Assembly (NCBI GenBank): GCA_003696875.1
Contig: RFHL01001350.1
Span: forward strand, 1 to 6,468
From: Bacteroidota bacterium
GTDB taxonomy: Bacteria > Bacteroidota > Bacteroidia > J057
DNA length: 6,468 nt
Reading direction: 5' to 3'
The notes under the pieces are model-generated. The model did no database searches. It had not been told where the DNA came from and worked only from the letters and a program-made list of their open reading frames with translations. Positions within the stretch are counted from its first letter, which is position 1, and each line of letters starts with the position of its first letter. Position numbers and translations under genes: made by a program. Of this stretch, positions 1-5,942 are shown piece by piece.

Positions 1-112
1 ACTACAGTCTCTTTCCTGACCCGGCTCCGCTGGCCAGCGGTTGTGCCGTCCCGATTGACCTCTAGGCCGGGTGGTCCGTTTTCTGTCCCAAATTGATCTA
101 TTTTGTCTCCCT

Positions 113-1273
113 ATGAAGAAGTGGTTCTTTTTCTCGCTCCCCTTGCTCTTGTTGGCTTTGATTACGGTTTTGGCTTTTCGACCGGCCGCCCCGTCGGCTG
201 AAACGGCCCTGCTGGACAGCCTGCGTGAGGCTTACAGCAGCGGCGATCCTGGCCGCTGGCCGGCGGCCGAGTTATTGCCGGCAGTAGACCGGGAGTCCTT
301 TACCGATATTGGGCCCTTGCCGGAGGTGAGCTATCCTGCTGATAATCCCTTCTCCCCGGCGAAAAAGAAGCTGGGAAAGTTGCTCTTTTTTGATCCGCGG
401 CTATCGGGTTCCGATCAGATCGCTTGTGCCAGTTGCCACAATCCCGAGTTAGGTTGGACCGACAACCTGACCCGCTCCTTTGGGCACGATCGGCAGACCG
501 GCAAGCGCAATGCCATGACCATTCAGAACGTGGCCTTTGCCGAGCGTCTGTTTTGGGACGGGCGAGCCAGCAGCCTGGAAGATCAGGCTCGCTTTCCCAT
601 CGCCGACCCTTTGGAAATGAACCATCCCGTGACACTGGCCGTAGAGGACATCGCAGCGGTAGAGGGGTACAAGCCTTACTTTGCGGCCGCCTTTGGCGAT
701 GAGGCCATCACCCTGGAGCGGATCAAGATGGCTATTGCGACCTTTGAGCGGAGCATTGTGAGCCCGCCGAGCCGTTTTGATCGCTTTGTACAAGGGAAGA
801 AAAAAGCCCTGAACGATCAGGAACTGCTGGGCTTGCACCTTTTCCGAACCAAGGCCGGCTGCATCAACTGCCACCATTCTCCTTATTTCAGTGACAACCA
901 GTTTCACAACGACGGGCAGGCCCTCTGGGGCAGCAAAAACGAAGACCTGGGCCGGTACAACCTGACCGGCGACCTCGCCGATTTGGGAGCCTTTCGCACG
1001 CCTACCTTGCGGGAGGTGACGCATACCGGGCCCTGGATGCACCACGGTCATTTTCCCAGCCTGCTCGATGTCGTGCAGTTCTACAACCTGGGCAATCCCG
1101 CCCCGATTCAGAAGAAGTATCTGGGCACGCCCCGGGACAGCCTGATCCCGGAGCCTTCGCCCCTCTTACGCGAGCTTGATCTGACCGAAACGGAGATTGA
1201 GGCACTGCTAGCCTTTTTGGGGACCCTCAGCACTCCCAAGCGCCGCATGGTGATGCCGGAGTTACCGGAGTGA
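113..1273 (+). CDS. Exported two-heme cytochrome c peroxidase (CcpA/MauG family)
   Basis: A 386-residue protein of the bacterial di-heme cytochrome c peroxidase family (CCP_MauG). Family members usually reduce hydrogen peroxide in the periplasm with electrons from small c-type cytochromes; some relatives oxidise other substrates. Numbered from the ATG at 113, the N-terminus is a signal peptide: MKKW, then a hydrophobic run to about residue 22. The N-terminal heme domain carries CASCH (105-109), preceded by LGKLLFFDPRLSGS and followed by GKRNAMTIQN and LFWDGRASSLEDQA, all family hallmarks. The C-terminal heme domain carries CINCH (250-254), then FRTPTLRE and PWMHHG (307-312). Both CxxCH motifs are intact. 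An in-frame GTG at 71 would add 14 residues before the signal peptide, so the ATG is preferred; no Shine-Dalgarno sequence precedes either. The stop lies 14 bases from the convergent mrr stop; a T-run at 1284-1289 follows, but only a 3-bp stem precedes it. Peroxidase activity is inferred; MauG-like oxidation is the alternative. Confidence 0.93.
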   Translation: MKKWFFFSLPLLLLALITVLAFRPAAPSAETALLDSLREAYSSGDPGRWPAAELLPAVDRESFTDIGPLPEVSYPADNPFSPAKKKLGKLLFFDPRLSGSDQIACASCHNPELGWTDNLTRSFGHDRQTGKRNAMTIQNVAFAERLFWDGRASSLEDQARFPIADPLEMNHPVTLAVEDIAAVEGYKPYFAAAFGDEAITLERIKMAIATFERSIVSPPSRFDRFVQGKKKALNDQELLGLHLFRTKAGCINCHHSPYFSDNQFHNDGQALWGSKNEDLGRYNLTGDLADLGAFRTPTLREVTHTGPWMHHGHFPSLLDVVQFYNLGNPAPIQKKYLGTPRDSLIPEPSPLLRELDLTETEIEALLAFLGTLSTPKRRMVMPELPE

Positions 1274-1287
1274 GGGTCTCTTCTTTT

Positions 1288-2202
1288 TTATTCCGCCTCA
1301 AAGTAGTCCGTGTCAATTTTCTTGATGTGGTAGGTATCCGATATTGACAGTCCTACATTATTCTCAATCATGAGGTCGGTCAAGCGAATCCCATCAATGA
1401 GAATAATCTTGTGCTCAATCTTATCCACAAATTCCCACGCTGATTTTGGAAAGCTCGAAGTGGTCAAAAAAATTCCTTTCCGAGCTTTCTTGGAAAGTAA
1501 CGCCCCGGCAAAATCGCGTACTTCCCGTGTGGGGACAGGGTTCTCCCAACGTTTTGCTTGAATGTAAATGATATCCAGTCCCAGTCGATCTTCTTTAATT
1601 ATCCCATCTATTCCACCGTCTCCGCTCTTTCCAAGTGTTTGGCCAGCTTCCTTTCGTGAGCCCCCATAACCCATTTTTAGCAGGAGATCAACAACCAACT
1701 GTTCAAAGAAATCAGGAGAGGAGGTTTTGATTCTTTCAAGCAAGTCATTTGCGAGCTTATCGCGAAGTTCCTGATAGGCGTACTCCAGTACTTCCTCTGG
1801 TGTAGTACTGGCTTCATGGGTTTCGTTTGGAATATGATGGGTGTTTCGAGGTGAATCAGGGGTAGGTTTTTGGAACTCTACGAATTCCGAAAACTGCATA
1901 AGGATGCTGTTGTCAATCCGCCCGGGATTTCTATCAAGGATCGACTTTCCCCTTTTTGTAATCCGAAAATGAGCTCTTTTTGGAGACTCCAGAAGTCCTG
2001 CCTTCTTTAGATATGTTTTGGCCCAGCCGATTCGGTTTTTGAAAATTGTTTGCTTTCCACTGGGAAGTAGTTCCTTGAGTTCCGCTTCCGAAAGCTGAAA
2101 ATGCTTTGATAAGTTTTGTGTGAGATCAGCTAGCTTGTATGTATTCCCGTCTTCAATCGCTTTGAGGAATGGCAGCATACAATCTTCATAGGTTGGGATC
2201 AT
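1288..2202 (-). CDS. mrr: Mrr-type modification-dependent restriction endonuclease (type IV)
   Basis: A 304-residue protein that closely resembles E. coli Mrr in layout and, as I recall it, in length. Mrr cuts DNA carrying methylated bases and acts alone in the cytoplasm. Residues 1-95 form the Mrr_N winged-helix domain, with the family signature IPTYEDCMLPFL at the start and KNRIGWAKTYLKKAGLL at 55-71. A polar linker (about 110-140) leads to the Mrr catalytic domain, a PD-(D/E)xK nuclease: E168 in FEQLVVDLL, MGYGGS (177-182), GDGGIDG with D199, and IQAKRW with Q215 and K217. The acidic, Q and K positions are all present, so the enzyme looks intact. The frame stays open upstream to 2328, but the ATG at 2202 gives the conserved N-terminus. 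Three hand-counted 60-base rows (1321-1500) are 25, 25 and 22 G+C, against 37 and 43 in rows from the peroxidase and the Tat-exported gene, which suggests horizontal acquisition. No methyltransferase gene is adjacent. Confidence 0.95.
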   Translation of the reverse strand: MIPTYEDCMLPFLKAIEDGNTYKLADLTQNLSKHFQLSEAELKELLPSGKQTIFKNRIGWAKTYLKKAGLLESPKRAHFRITKRGKSILDRNPGRIDNSILMQFSEFVEFQKPTPDSPRNTHHIPNETHEASTTPEEVLEYAYQELRDKLANDLLERIKTSSPDFFEQLVVDLLLKMGYGGSRKEAGQTLGKSGDGGIDGIIKEDRLGLDIIYIQAKRWENPVPTREVRDFAGALLSKKARKGIFLTTSSFPKSAWEFVDKIEHKIILIDGIRLTDLMIENNVGLSISDTYHIKKIDTDYFEAE

Positions 2203-2226
2203 GGGAGTAGAATTGACTGGTCTAAC

Positions 2227-2242
2227 ACAATAAATATATTGT
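2227..2242. promoter_or_regulatory. Palindrome just upstream of mrr, possible operator
   Basis: A perfect inverted repeat, ACAATA-N4-TATTGT, lies in a very AT-rich patch whose near edge is 24 bases before the mrr ATG. Its position and symmetry fit a binding site for a dimeric repressor, or a promoter region controlled by one. It could also be a chance palindrome in AT-rich DNA. I found no convincing Bacteroidota promoter (TTG, about 19 bases, TAnnTTTG) here. Confidence 0.3.
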
Positions 2243-2347
2243 ATTTGGTGCAATGAACCCACTCCAGATAGGCTGGTTCTTGACAGAAAGCGGGTGCTTT
2301 TGAGTTTGAGATAAATGCAAAATACCAAGAGGATCCTAGGTGTGTCG

Positions 2348-2383
2348 CTGACAGGGTGATCAATGCTTTTTTGGCTCTGTCAG
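2348..2383. repeat. Inverted repeat CTGACAG / CTGTCAG in the mrr-ydeI gap
   Basis: Perfect 7-base arms at 2348-2354 and 2377-2383 are separated by 22 bases. G-T wobble pairs and a further pair on each side could lengthen the stem as RNA. It lies about 100 bases beyond the stop of the YdeI-family gene and upstream of mrr. No T-run follows it on either strand, so it is not a standard intrinsic terminator. Confidence 0.35.
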
Positions 2384-2393
2384 TGTCTGTTGG

Positions 2394-2409
2394 CGGCATG
2401 GCGATGCCG
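2394..2409. repeat. Small perfect hairpin CGGCAT-GGCG-ATGCCG
   Basis: Six-base perfect arms enclose a four-base loop, 11 bases from the neighbouring CTGACAG/CTGTCAG repeat. It is 71 bases past the YdeI-family stop in the direction of that gene's transcription. Without a following T-run it could be part of a 3' end or an RNA-stabilising structure. It may also be chance. Confidence 0.35.
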
Positions 2410-2479
2410 GAGTCGGATGTCAGAAAAGAGAATCCTACTGTGTGGCCTGAGGGAAATACCCGCTTGTGGAGCCCGCTCA

Positions 2480-3055
2480 TCAACTTTCCTCTCGAATGGG
2501 CACCGTTCCGTACATCTTCCCCTTGGCAGTCATCTTGATAAGGTAGTCCAGGCGCTTTTGCGACTCCTCGCGGCGCCGGGGCACCGCCTCCATGATCCAG
2601 CCGATTTTTAGGCGGCGATAGAGATACGGAAACCGCTGAAAAGTCTCCCAGACTTGCGGGTCTTCCCGCAGCTGGTCTTGTACCCAATCGGGAAAGTCAA
2701 AGGGATCATCCGGATGACCCACCTGATCCCCCAGGGCGGCGAAGCCGGCCGGGGTCATGAGACCCTCTGCTTGTAGCTTCCATACCCGTTGGCGGTTGAG
2801 TTCGGAGAGGAAGCTCTTCTTGCGACGAGGGGTGATGCGCTGAACGTTGCTGTCAGCATCGTACTTTTTGACGATGCCATCAATCCACCCAAAGCAGAGG
2901 CATTCTTCGACCAGTTCGTCATAGGTGATACAAGGGACGCCGGTGGCTTTTTTGAAGCGGCGCACCCATATCTCCGATTTATCGGCGTGGTAGGTCTCCA
3001 GCCAGGCGCGCCACTGCGCCCGGACTTCGGGGTAGAATACATCGGTGATATCCAT
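2480..3055 (-). CDS. YdeI/OmdA-family protein (OmpD-associated family)
   Basis: A 191-residue soluble protein of the YdeI/OmdA family. Members are common in Bacteroidota and some are annotated as bacteriocin-protection proteins, but no biochemical activity is firmly known. Family signatures are clear: VRAQWRAWLE near the N-terminus (11-20), EIWVRRFKKATG (28-39), ECLCFGWIDG (51-60), then RITPRRKKSFLSELNRQRVWKL (73-94) and GLMTPAGFAALG (98-109). The C-terminal OmdA region runs from about residue 130 and includes FPYLYRRLKIGWIMEA (142-157) and the basic segment RRREESQKRLDYLIKM (160-175). The frame is open upstream to 3250, but that would overlap the next gene; the ATG at 3055 begins MDITDVFYP, as expected for the family. 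No Shine-Dalgarno sequence precedes it. It lies 100 bases downstream of the SnoaL-like gene, with a probable terminator between, so it is likely transcribed separately. Confidence 0.9.
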   Translation of the reverse strand: MDITDVFYPEVRAQWRAWLETYHADKSEIWVRRFKKATGVPCITYDELVEECLCFGWIDGIVKKYDADSNVQRITPRRKKSFLSELNRQRVWKLQAEGLMTPAGFAALGDQVGHPDDPFDFPDWVQDQLREDPQVWETFQRFPYLYRRLKIGWIMEAVPRRREESQKRLDYLIKMTAKGKMYGTVPIREES

Positions 3056-3080
3056 GTCAGAGGGGATCTGAGGGAAGGTA

Positions 3081-3102
3081 GCTTTTCGGCGGGGAGAAAA
3101 GC
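3081..3102 (-). promoter_or_regulatory. Perfect inverted repeat in the leader of the YdeI-family gene
   Basis: Arms GCTTTTC (3081-3087) and GAAAAGC (3096-3102) match perfectly around an 8-base GC-rich spacer. The near edge is 25 bases before the ATG at 3055 and the far edge is 5 bases from the stronger hairpin at 3108-3135. It may be an operator or a leader hairpin for the YdeI-family gene. It could also be part of a compound terminator, because its 5' arm on the minus strand supplies the T-rich stretch that follows the first hairpin. Confidence 0.35.
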
Positions 3103-3135
3103 AAATCGCCGATACCCTGCGGACAGGGTATCGGC
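3097..3135 (-). terminator. Probable intrinsic terminator of the SnoaL-like gene
   Basis: A perfect 12-bp stem, GCCGATACCCTG (3108-3119) paired with CAGGGTATCGGC (3124-3135), closes a four-base loop that reads TCCG on the minus strand. It begins 20 bases after the SnoaL-like stop codon. On the minus strand it is followed by GATTTGCTTTTC, an interrupted T-rich stretch; on the plus strand it is followed by AAAAGGG, so termination would act leftward. The broken T-tract is the weak point. Confidence 0.5.
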
Positions 3136-3155
3136 AAAAGGGCGGGGAAACGACA

Positions 3156-3518
3156 TTAGCTGGGAATGCTGTAGTAAAAGCGTTCGTGGACGATTTTATC
3201 GCCCTGCCACTTTTGCACGCCGACCTCTTCCATCTTGATCCGGTCACCATTCTTCATGGTAATTTCCGTCCAGGACTCGACCATAGTGGTAGCGGTTTCT
3301 TCGTTGGCGGTGATGCCCGTGGTGCCGCCGCCGTGCATTTCCGCAATTCCGCCAAACCATTCTTGAAGGGCCTGGCGCTGGGCCGCCTTGCCTTGGCGGG
3401 GGAGCTCCATGCCATCGACGACGACGACCTCGTCGGCATAGTACTGTTCGAGGGCCTCGAAAACCTTGCCTTCGTCGATCATGCGATACATGTCCCGGAT
3501 GTTCTGGAGATAGCTCAT
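3156..3518 (-). CDS. SnoaL-like / NTF2-fold small protein
   Basis: A 120-residue soluble protein with no signal peptide or membrane segment. The pattern fits the SnoaL-like branch of the NTF2 fold, a cone-shaped alpha+beta barrel with a ligand pocket used by isomerases, hydrolases and many proteins of unknown role. Visible signatures are the N-terminal helices ending FEALEQYYADEVVVVDG (20-36), the RQGKAA turn (41-46) leading into the helix QALQEWFGGIAEM (49-61), and three late strands: TMVESWTEITM (78-88), DRIKMEEVGVQKWQG (92-106) and KIVHERFYYSIP (108-119). The substrate cannot be read from sequence. The ATG at 3518 gives a normal domain start; CTATCCCA precedes it, with no Shine-Dalgarno sequence. 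A 174-base AT-rich gap upstream probably holds its promoter, and a strong hairpin follows its stop, so it looks monocistronic. Confidence 0.85.
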   Translation of the reverse strand: MSYLQNIRDMYRMIDEGKVFEALEQYYADEVVVVDGMELPRQGKAAQRQALQEWFGGIAEMHGGGTTGITANEETATTMVESWTEITMKNGDRIKMEEVGVQKWQGDKIVHERFYYSIPS

Positions 3519-3692
3519 TGGGATAGGAAATTAGGGTGGATAGAAGAAAGAAGGAAGTGATTCCCCTCAAACCATCCCAATAAAGGAAGAATTTCTATGT
3601 GAAAATTGCTAATAATTTAATCAAAAAAGATTATTAAGCTTCTCCAGGAAGAAATTTTCAGCCAGTTACACTAATTTTATTTGCATTTTGGC
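3519..3692. other. AT-rich gap between uma2-like and SnoaL-like genes
   Basis: This gap should hold the 3' end of the Uma2-family gene and the promoter of the SnoaL-like gene, both on the minus strand. It is strongly AT-rich between about 3590 and 3690. It contains a weak AT hairpin (TAATC-AAAAAA-GATTA, 3618-3633) and an 8-base inverted pair TGAAAATT/AATTTTCA (3600-3607 and 3653-3660). I could not fix a promoter: T-rich stretches exist on the minus strand, but none matches the Bacteroidota -7/-33 consensus with proper spacing. No coding sequence is seen. Confidence 0.5.
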
Positions 3693-4295
3693 TCAGCTTG
3701 CTGACGCATCTTCCCTGGGCTGTTCCCAGTCTACGTTTTGGTACAGATCTGCCATGCGAATCTCTGCCTGAAGGCTCTGTAGGCGGAGGCTCCCTTCCCG
3801 GCCCATGTATTCGCGCATTTCCCAGATACCTGCTTCACCCAGGGAAAAAACCTGCACAATGGGGCGGTACTGATCAATCAGGACATATTCCCTCAAACTG
3901 CTCAGTTGCCGATAGAGGCGAAACTTTTCTCCCCGGTCATAGGCTTCCGTAGACTCGGAGAGAACCTCTGCGATGAGTACCGGGTTGACGATGGCATCGG
4001 CATCAAAGGGACTGCTCTCAACCGGTCCGCAGACCACCGAGGCCTCGGGGTAGAGAAAACAGTTTTCCGCGTCGATACGGACACGCATATCGCCATTGAA
4101 GGTGGTGCAGCCCCCTCGTCGGCCGAGGAGATTGAGCTCCGTGAGCATGTTGGTCCCGAGGATGCTGTGGTTACGCGTCCCACCGGCCATGGCGAAGATT
4201 TCGCCGCGGTGGTACTCATGGCGCTCGGTGGCGAGGCGCTCCTCCGCGAGGTATTCCTCGATACTCAGGCTTTTGGTCAAGGCGGGTTCACCCAT
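3693..4295 (-). CDS. Uma2-family PD-(D/E)xK nuclease-fold protein
   Basis: A 200-residue protein of the Uma2 family (Pfam PF05685, formerly DUF820), a restriction-endonuclease-like fold found in many copies in cyanobacteria and other bacteria. Its cellular role is unknown. Family motifs in order: SIEEYLAEE (11-19), ERHEYHRGEIFAMAGGTRNHS (24-44), GDMRVRI with D69 (68-74), FLYPEASVVCGP (80-91), the core PVLIAEVLSESTEAYDRGEKF with E110 (105-125), and LREYVLIDQ (134-142). Family members normally read YPD at the second motif, where the Asp is an active-site acid; here it is E84, so catalysis may be altered. The ATG at 4295 begins MGEPALTKSLSIEEYL, a normal family start. An in-frame ATG at 4376 would add 27 residues of non-family sequence, and the frame happens to stay open to 5522 across the opposite-strand gene. 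No Shine-Dalgarno sequence precedes 4295. It diverges from the Tat-exported gene and probably has its own promoter. Confidence 0.88.
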   Translation of the reverse strand: MGEPALTKSLSIEEYLAEERLATERHEYHRGEIFAMAGGTRNHSILGTNMLTELNLLGRRGGCTTFNGDMRVRIDAENCFLYPEASVVCGPVESSPFDADAIVNPVLIAEVLSESTEAYDRGEKFRLYRQLSSLREYVLIDQYRPIVQVFSLGEAGIWEMREYMGREGSLRLQSLQAEIRMADLYQNVDWEQPREDASAS

Positions 4296-4445
4296 GGCAA
4301 TAAATTGGTTGGTTGAGGGTGAATATACGAAAAGATAGAGAGAAGGGGCGGGCGCCGGGCTGTTCTGTACCCTCATGGACACGGATGGATCAGCGTAGGC
4401 GAATGTCGTACCTTGATACACCGATGTATTCCAACATTTTAACAC
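4296..4445. promoter_or_regulatory. Divergent promoter region, uma2-like (-) and Tat-exported gene (+)
   Basis: Both starts face away from this 150-base gap, so it must carry leftward and rightward promoters unless transcripts enter from further off. On the minus strand TATCTTTT (4330-4337), 34 bases before the Uma2 start, resembles the TAnnTTTG element with its last base changed, but no -33 element is seen at the right distance. Toward the right gene there is a short inverted repeat ATACA-CCGA-TGTAT (4416-4429), 16 bases before the ATG at 4446. Neither assignment is firm. Confidence 0.35.
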
Positions 4446-5918
4446 ATGAACAGGCGAAACTTTGTCCAAAAGGCCGCGCTGGGTAGCGCGGCCCTGCTGG
4501 CGCCCAACCCCTTCCGCGCCTTGGCGCGGCGGGGCGACGGCATCCCCCTGGATCAGCTCTTTGTGGGGACCATGATCATCCCCTCGGCCCTCTACGCCAA
4601 GGGCGTGGCGGCCACGCTGGACGAAATGCAGGCCCTGGCGGGTATCAATACGGTCATGCCCTTTACCCACACCCACGTGGGGCGGCAGTACCGGGCCGAC
4701 TACCGGCCCTTTGAGGATGCCGACGGGCATCCCCTGACCGATATCTATGTGCGCACCCATGAGGCCTACTACCCCGATCCCCGCTGGGCTGACCGCGGCC
4801 CAGCTACCCGCTATGCCGACCGCGACGTGATCGACGAGCTGGTCGAGGCTGGTGCTTCGCGGGGCATACAGGTCTACGGCCGTATCCTGGAGCCCTACGT
4901 GATCACGGGGGTGATCCCGGGCTTTGAGGTTTTCGCCGAAGAGGATGCTTTGGGAGCCCCTGGCGACCATGTGTGCTTCAACCATCCCGGCTACATCGCC
5001 TATTGGGAGGCGGTCATCGAGGACCTCGTCCGTTCGCATCCGCAGATGGCAGGTTTCAAGTTTGGGCAGGAGCGAGGAGGACCCTTGCAAAATGCGCTGG
5101 AGGGCAAGGTCGTGACCTGTTTTTGCCCGCACTGCTTGCGCAAGGCCCGGCAGCAAGGTCTGGATGCCGAAGAAGCCCGGCAGGGCTTCCTGGCCCTCAA
5201 GCAGTTTAGCGATCAGGTCCGGGCGGGCGAGGCCCCGCCCAATGGTCGCTTCATGACCTTCTTTCGCACCCTGAGTGACTATCCCGAACTCCTGGCCTGG
5301 GAGCGGTTCTGGATGCAGAACCGCGAAGACCAGCGGCGGCGCATGTATGCCCAGATCAAGCGGATCCGCCCCAGTGTGCAGGTGGGCTGGCACATCGACC
5401 ACAGCATGGGCTGGGCCCTGGGTATGCAGGCCTTCTGGCCTTATGAGCAAATGGGCCCCTATTCCGACTGGCTGAGCATCGCCCTCTACTTCGACAGCTT
5501 TGGTCGCCGTTCGAAGGGACACTACGATCGGCTCTACAAGGATTTACTTTTTGGTGATGCTGATCCGGCCCTCTCCTATCCCATGTACCTCAGCATCCTG
5601 GGGCTGGATCCGGCTCAGGAGCCGGCTTATGTGGCGCATGCAGCAGAGGATACGGAGTTTAGTGACGAATATGTCTACCGGGAGGTGCGTCGGGCGGTGA
5701 CAACGGTCGCGGGCAAGGCCAAGGTCTATGGTCGTCTGGGCTTTGACATGCCCAAGTATGACTGCGACATCCAGCCGGAGCAGGTGTACCAGGCCACCAC
5801 GCGGATGTTTGAGGCCAGGGTTGATGGTGTCTTTTGCGGCCGGGAGTGGGATGAACTGCAACCCAAAAACGCCGAGGCCTTTGGCAAGGCCGTGCGGGAC
5901 TATCTCAAGCGACGCTAA
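4446..5918 (+). CDS. Tat-exported putative TIM-barrel glycoside hydrolase-like protein
   Basis: A 490-residue protein. The N-terminus MNRRNFVQKAALGSAALLA is a twin-arginine signal (R3-R4, then hydrophobic residues), so it is probably folded in the cytoplasm, perhaps with a cofactor or metal, and exported. The rest reads like an (alpha/beta)8 barrel of the hypothetical glycosyl hydrolase type: IQVYGRILEPY (141-151), CFNHPGYIAYWEAVIEDLV (177-195), MAGFKFGQERGG (201-212), then CFCPHC (225-230), a CxCxxC motif like those I recall in such families. Later segments include QVGWHIDHSMGW (312-323) and DWLSIALYFDSFG (341-353). E149, E209, H316 and D318 are candidate catalytic or binding residues, not proven. 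Substrate is unknown; a role in polysaccharide or glycoside breakdown is inferred. The ATG at 4446 is chosen because it starts the Tat motif; no Shine-Dalgarno sequence precedes it. It runs convergent with the helicase gene, 24 bases away. I am sure of the gene and less sure of the family. Confidence 0.85.
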   Translation: MNRRNFVQKAALGSAALLAPNPFRALARRGDGIPLDQLFVGTMIIPSALYAKGVAATLDEMQALAGINTVMPFTHTHVGRQYRADYRPFEDADGHPLTDIYVRTHEAYYPDPRWADRGPATRYADRDVIDELVEAGASRGIQVYGRILEPYVITGVIPGFEVFAEEDALGAPGDHVCFNHPGYIAYWEAVIEDLVRSHPQMAGFKFGQERGGPLQNALEGKVVTCFCPHCLRKARQQGLDAEEARQGFLALKQFSDQVRAGEAPPNGRFMTFFRTLSDYPELLAWERFWMQNREDQRRRMYAQIKRIRPSVQVGWHIDHSMGWALGMQAFWPYEQMGPYSDWLSIALYFDSFGRRSKGHYDRLYKDLLFGDADPALSYPMYLSILGLDPAQEPAYVAHAAEDTEFSDEYVYREVRRAVTTVAGKAKVYGRLGFDMPKYDCDIQPEQVYQATTRMFEARVDGVFCGREWDELQPKNAEAFGKAVRDYLKRR

Positions 5919-5935
5919 AAACAGGGAGCCTCCTG
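5917..5935 (-). terminator. Weak candidate terminator of the helicase gene
   Basis: Read on the minus strand, CAGG-AGGCTC-CCTG forms a short 4-bp stem with a six-base loop, immediately followed by TTTTT. It starts 8 bases after the helicase stop codon. The T-run is the complement of the AAAAA that includes the stop codon of the convergent gene. The stem is short for an intrinsic terminator. Confidence 0.3.
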
Positions 5936-5942
5936 GGCAGCC

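Noticed and set aside
1..96. Two frames are open from the left edge (stops at 63-65 and 94-96) and could be the tail of an upstream gene.
   Set aside because: The readable stretches are only 20 and 31 codons, with no recognisable motif, so no gene can be claimed.
99..105. TATTTTG just before the peroxidase ATG, resembling the Bacteroidota -7 element.
   Set aside because: It is one base short of TAnnTTTG, has no -33 partner at the right distance, and lies only 7 bases before the start codon.
449..1051. Open 200-codon minus-strand frame inside the peroxidase gene.
   Set aside because: It is antisense to a gene with both heme motifs intact, and its translation resembles no known protein.
2356..2538. 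Small plus-strand open frame (60 codons) starting in the mrr-ydeI gap.
   Set aside because: It overlaps the end of the YdeI-family gene, has no homology I recognise, and its start lies inside the inverted-repeat region.
2199..2687. Open 162-codon minus-strand frame covering the mrr-ydeI gap.
   Set aside because: Its first half lies inside the YdeI-family gene in another frame, and the part within the gap has no recognisable domain or good start.
1288..4295. Possible defence island made of Mrr, the YdeI-family protein, the SnoaL-like protein and the Uma2 protein.
   Set aside because: Only Mrr has a known defence role. Gaps are wide, inverted repeats and a probable terminator separate the genes, and GC content differs between mrr and the others. 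Nothing shows them acting together.
4296..5522. Long open minus-strand frame continuing upstream from the Uma2 gene, 609 codons in total.
   Set aside because: The part beyond 4295 runs antisense to the Tat-exported gene, has no family signature, and reads as low-complexity G, A, V, H and L-rich sequence expected from GC-rich codons read backwards. The Uma2 domain begins normally at the ATG at 4295.
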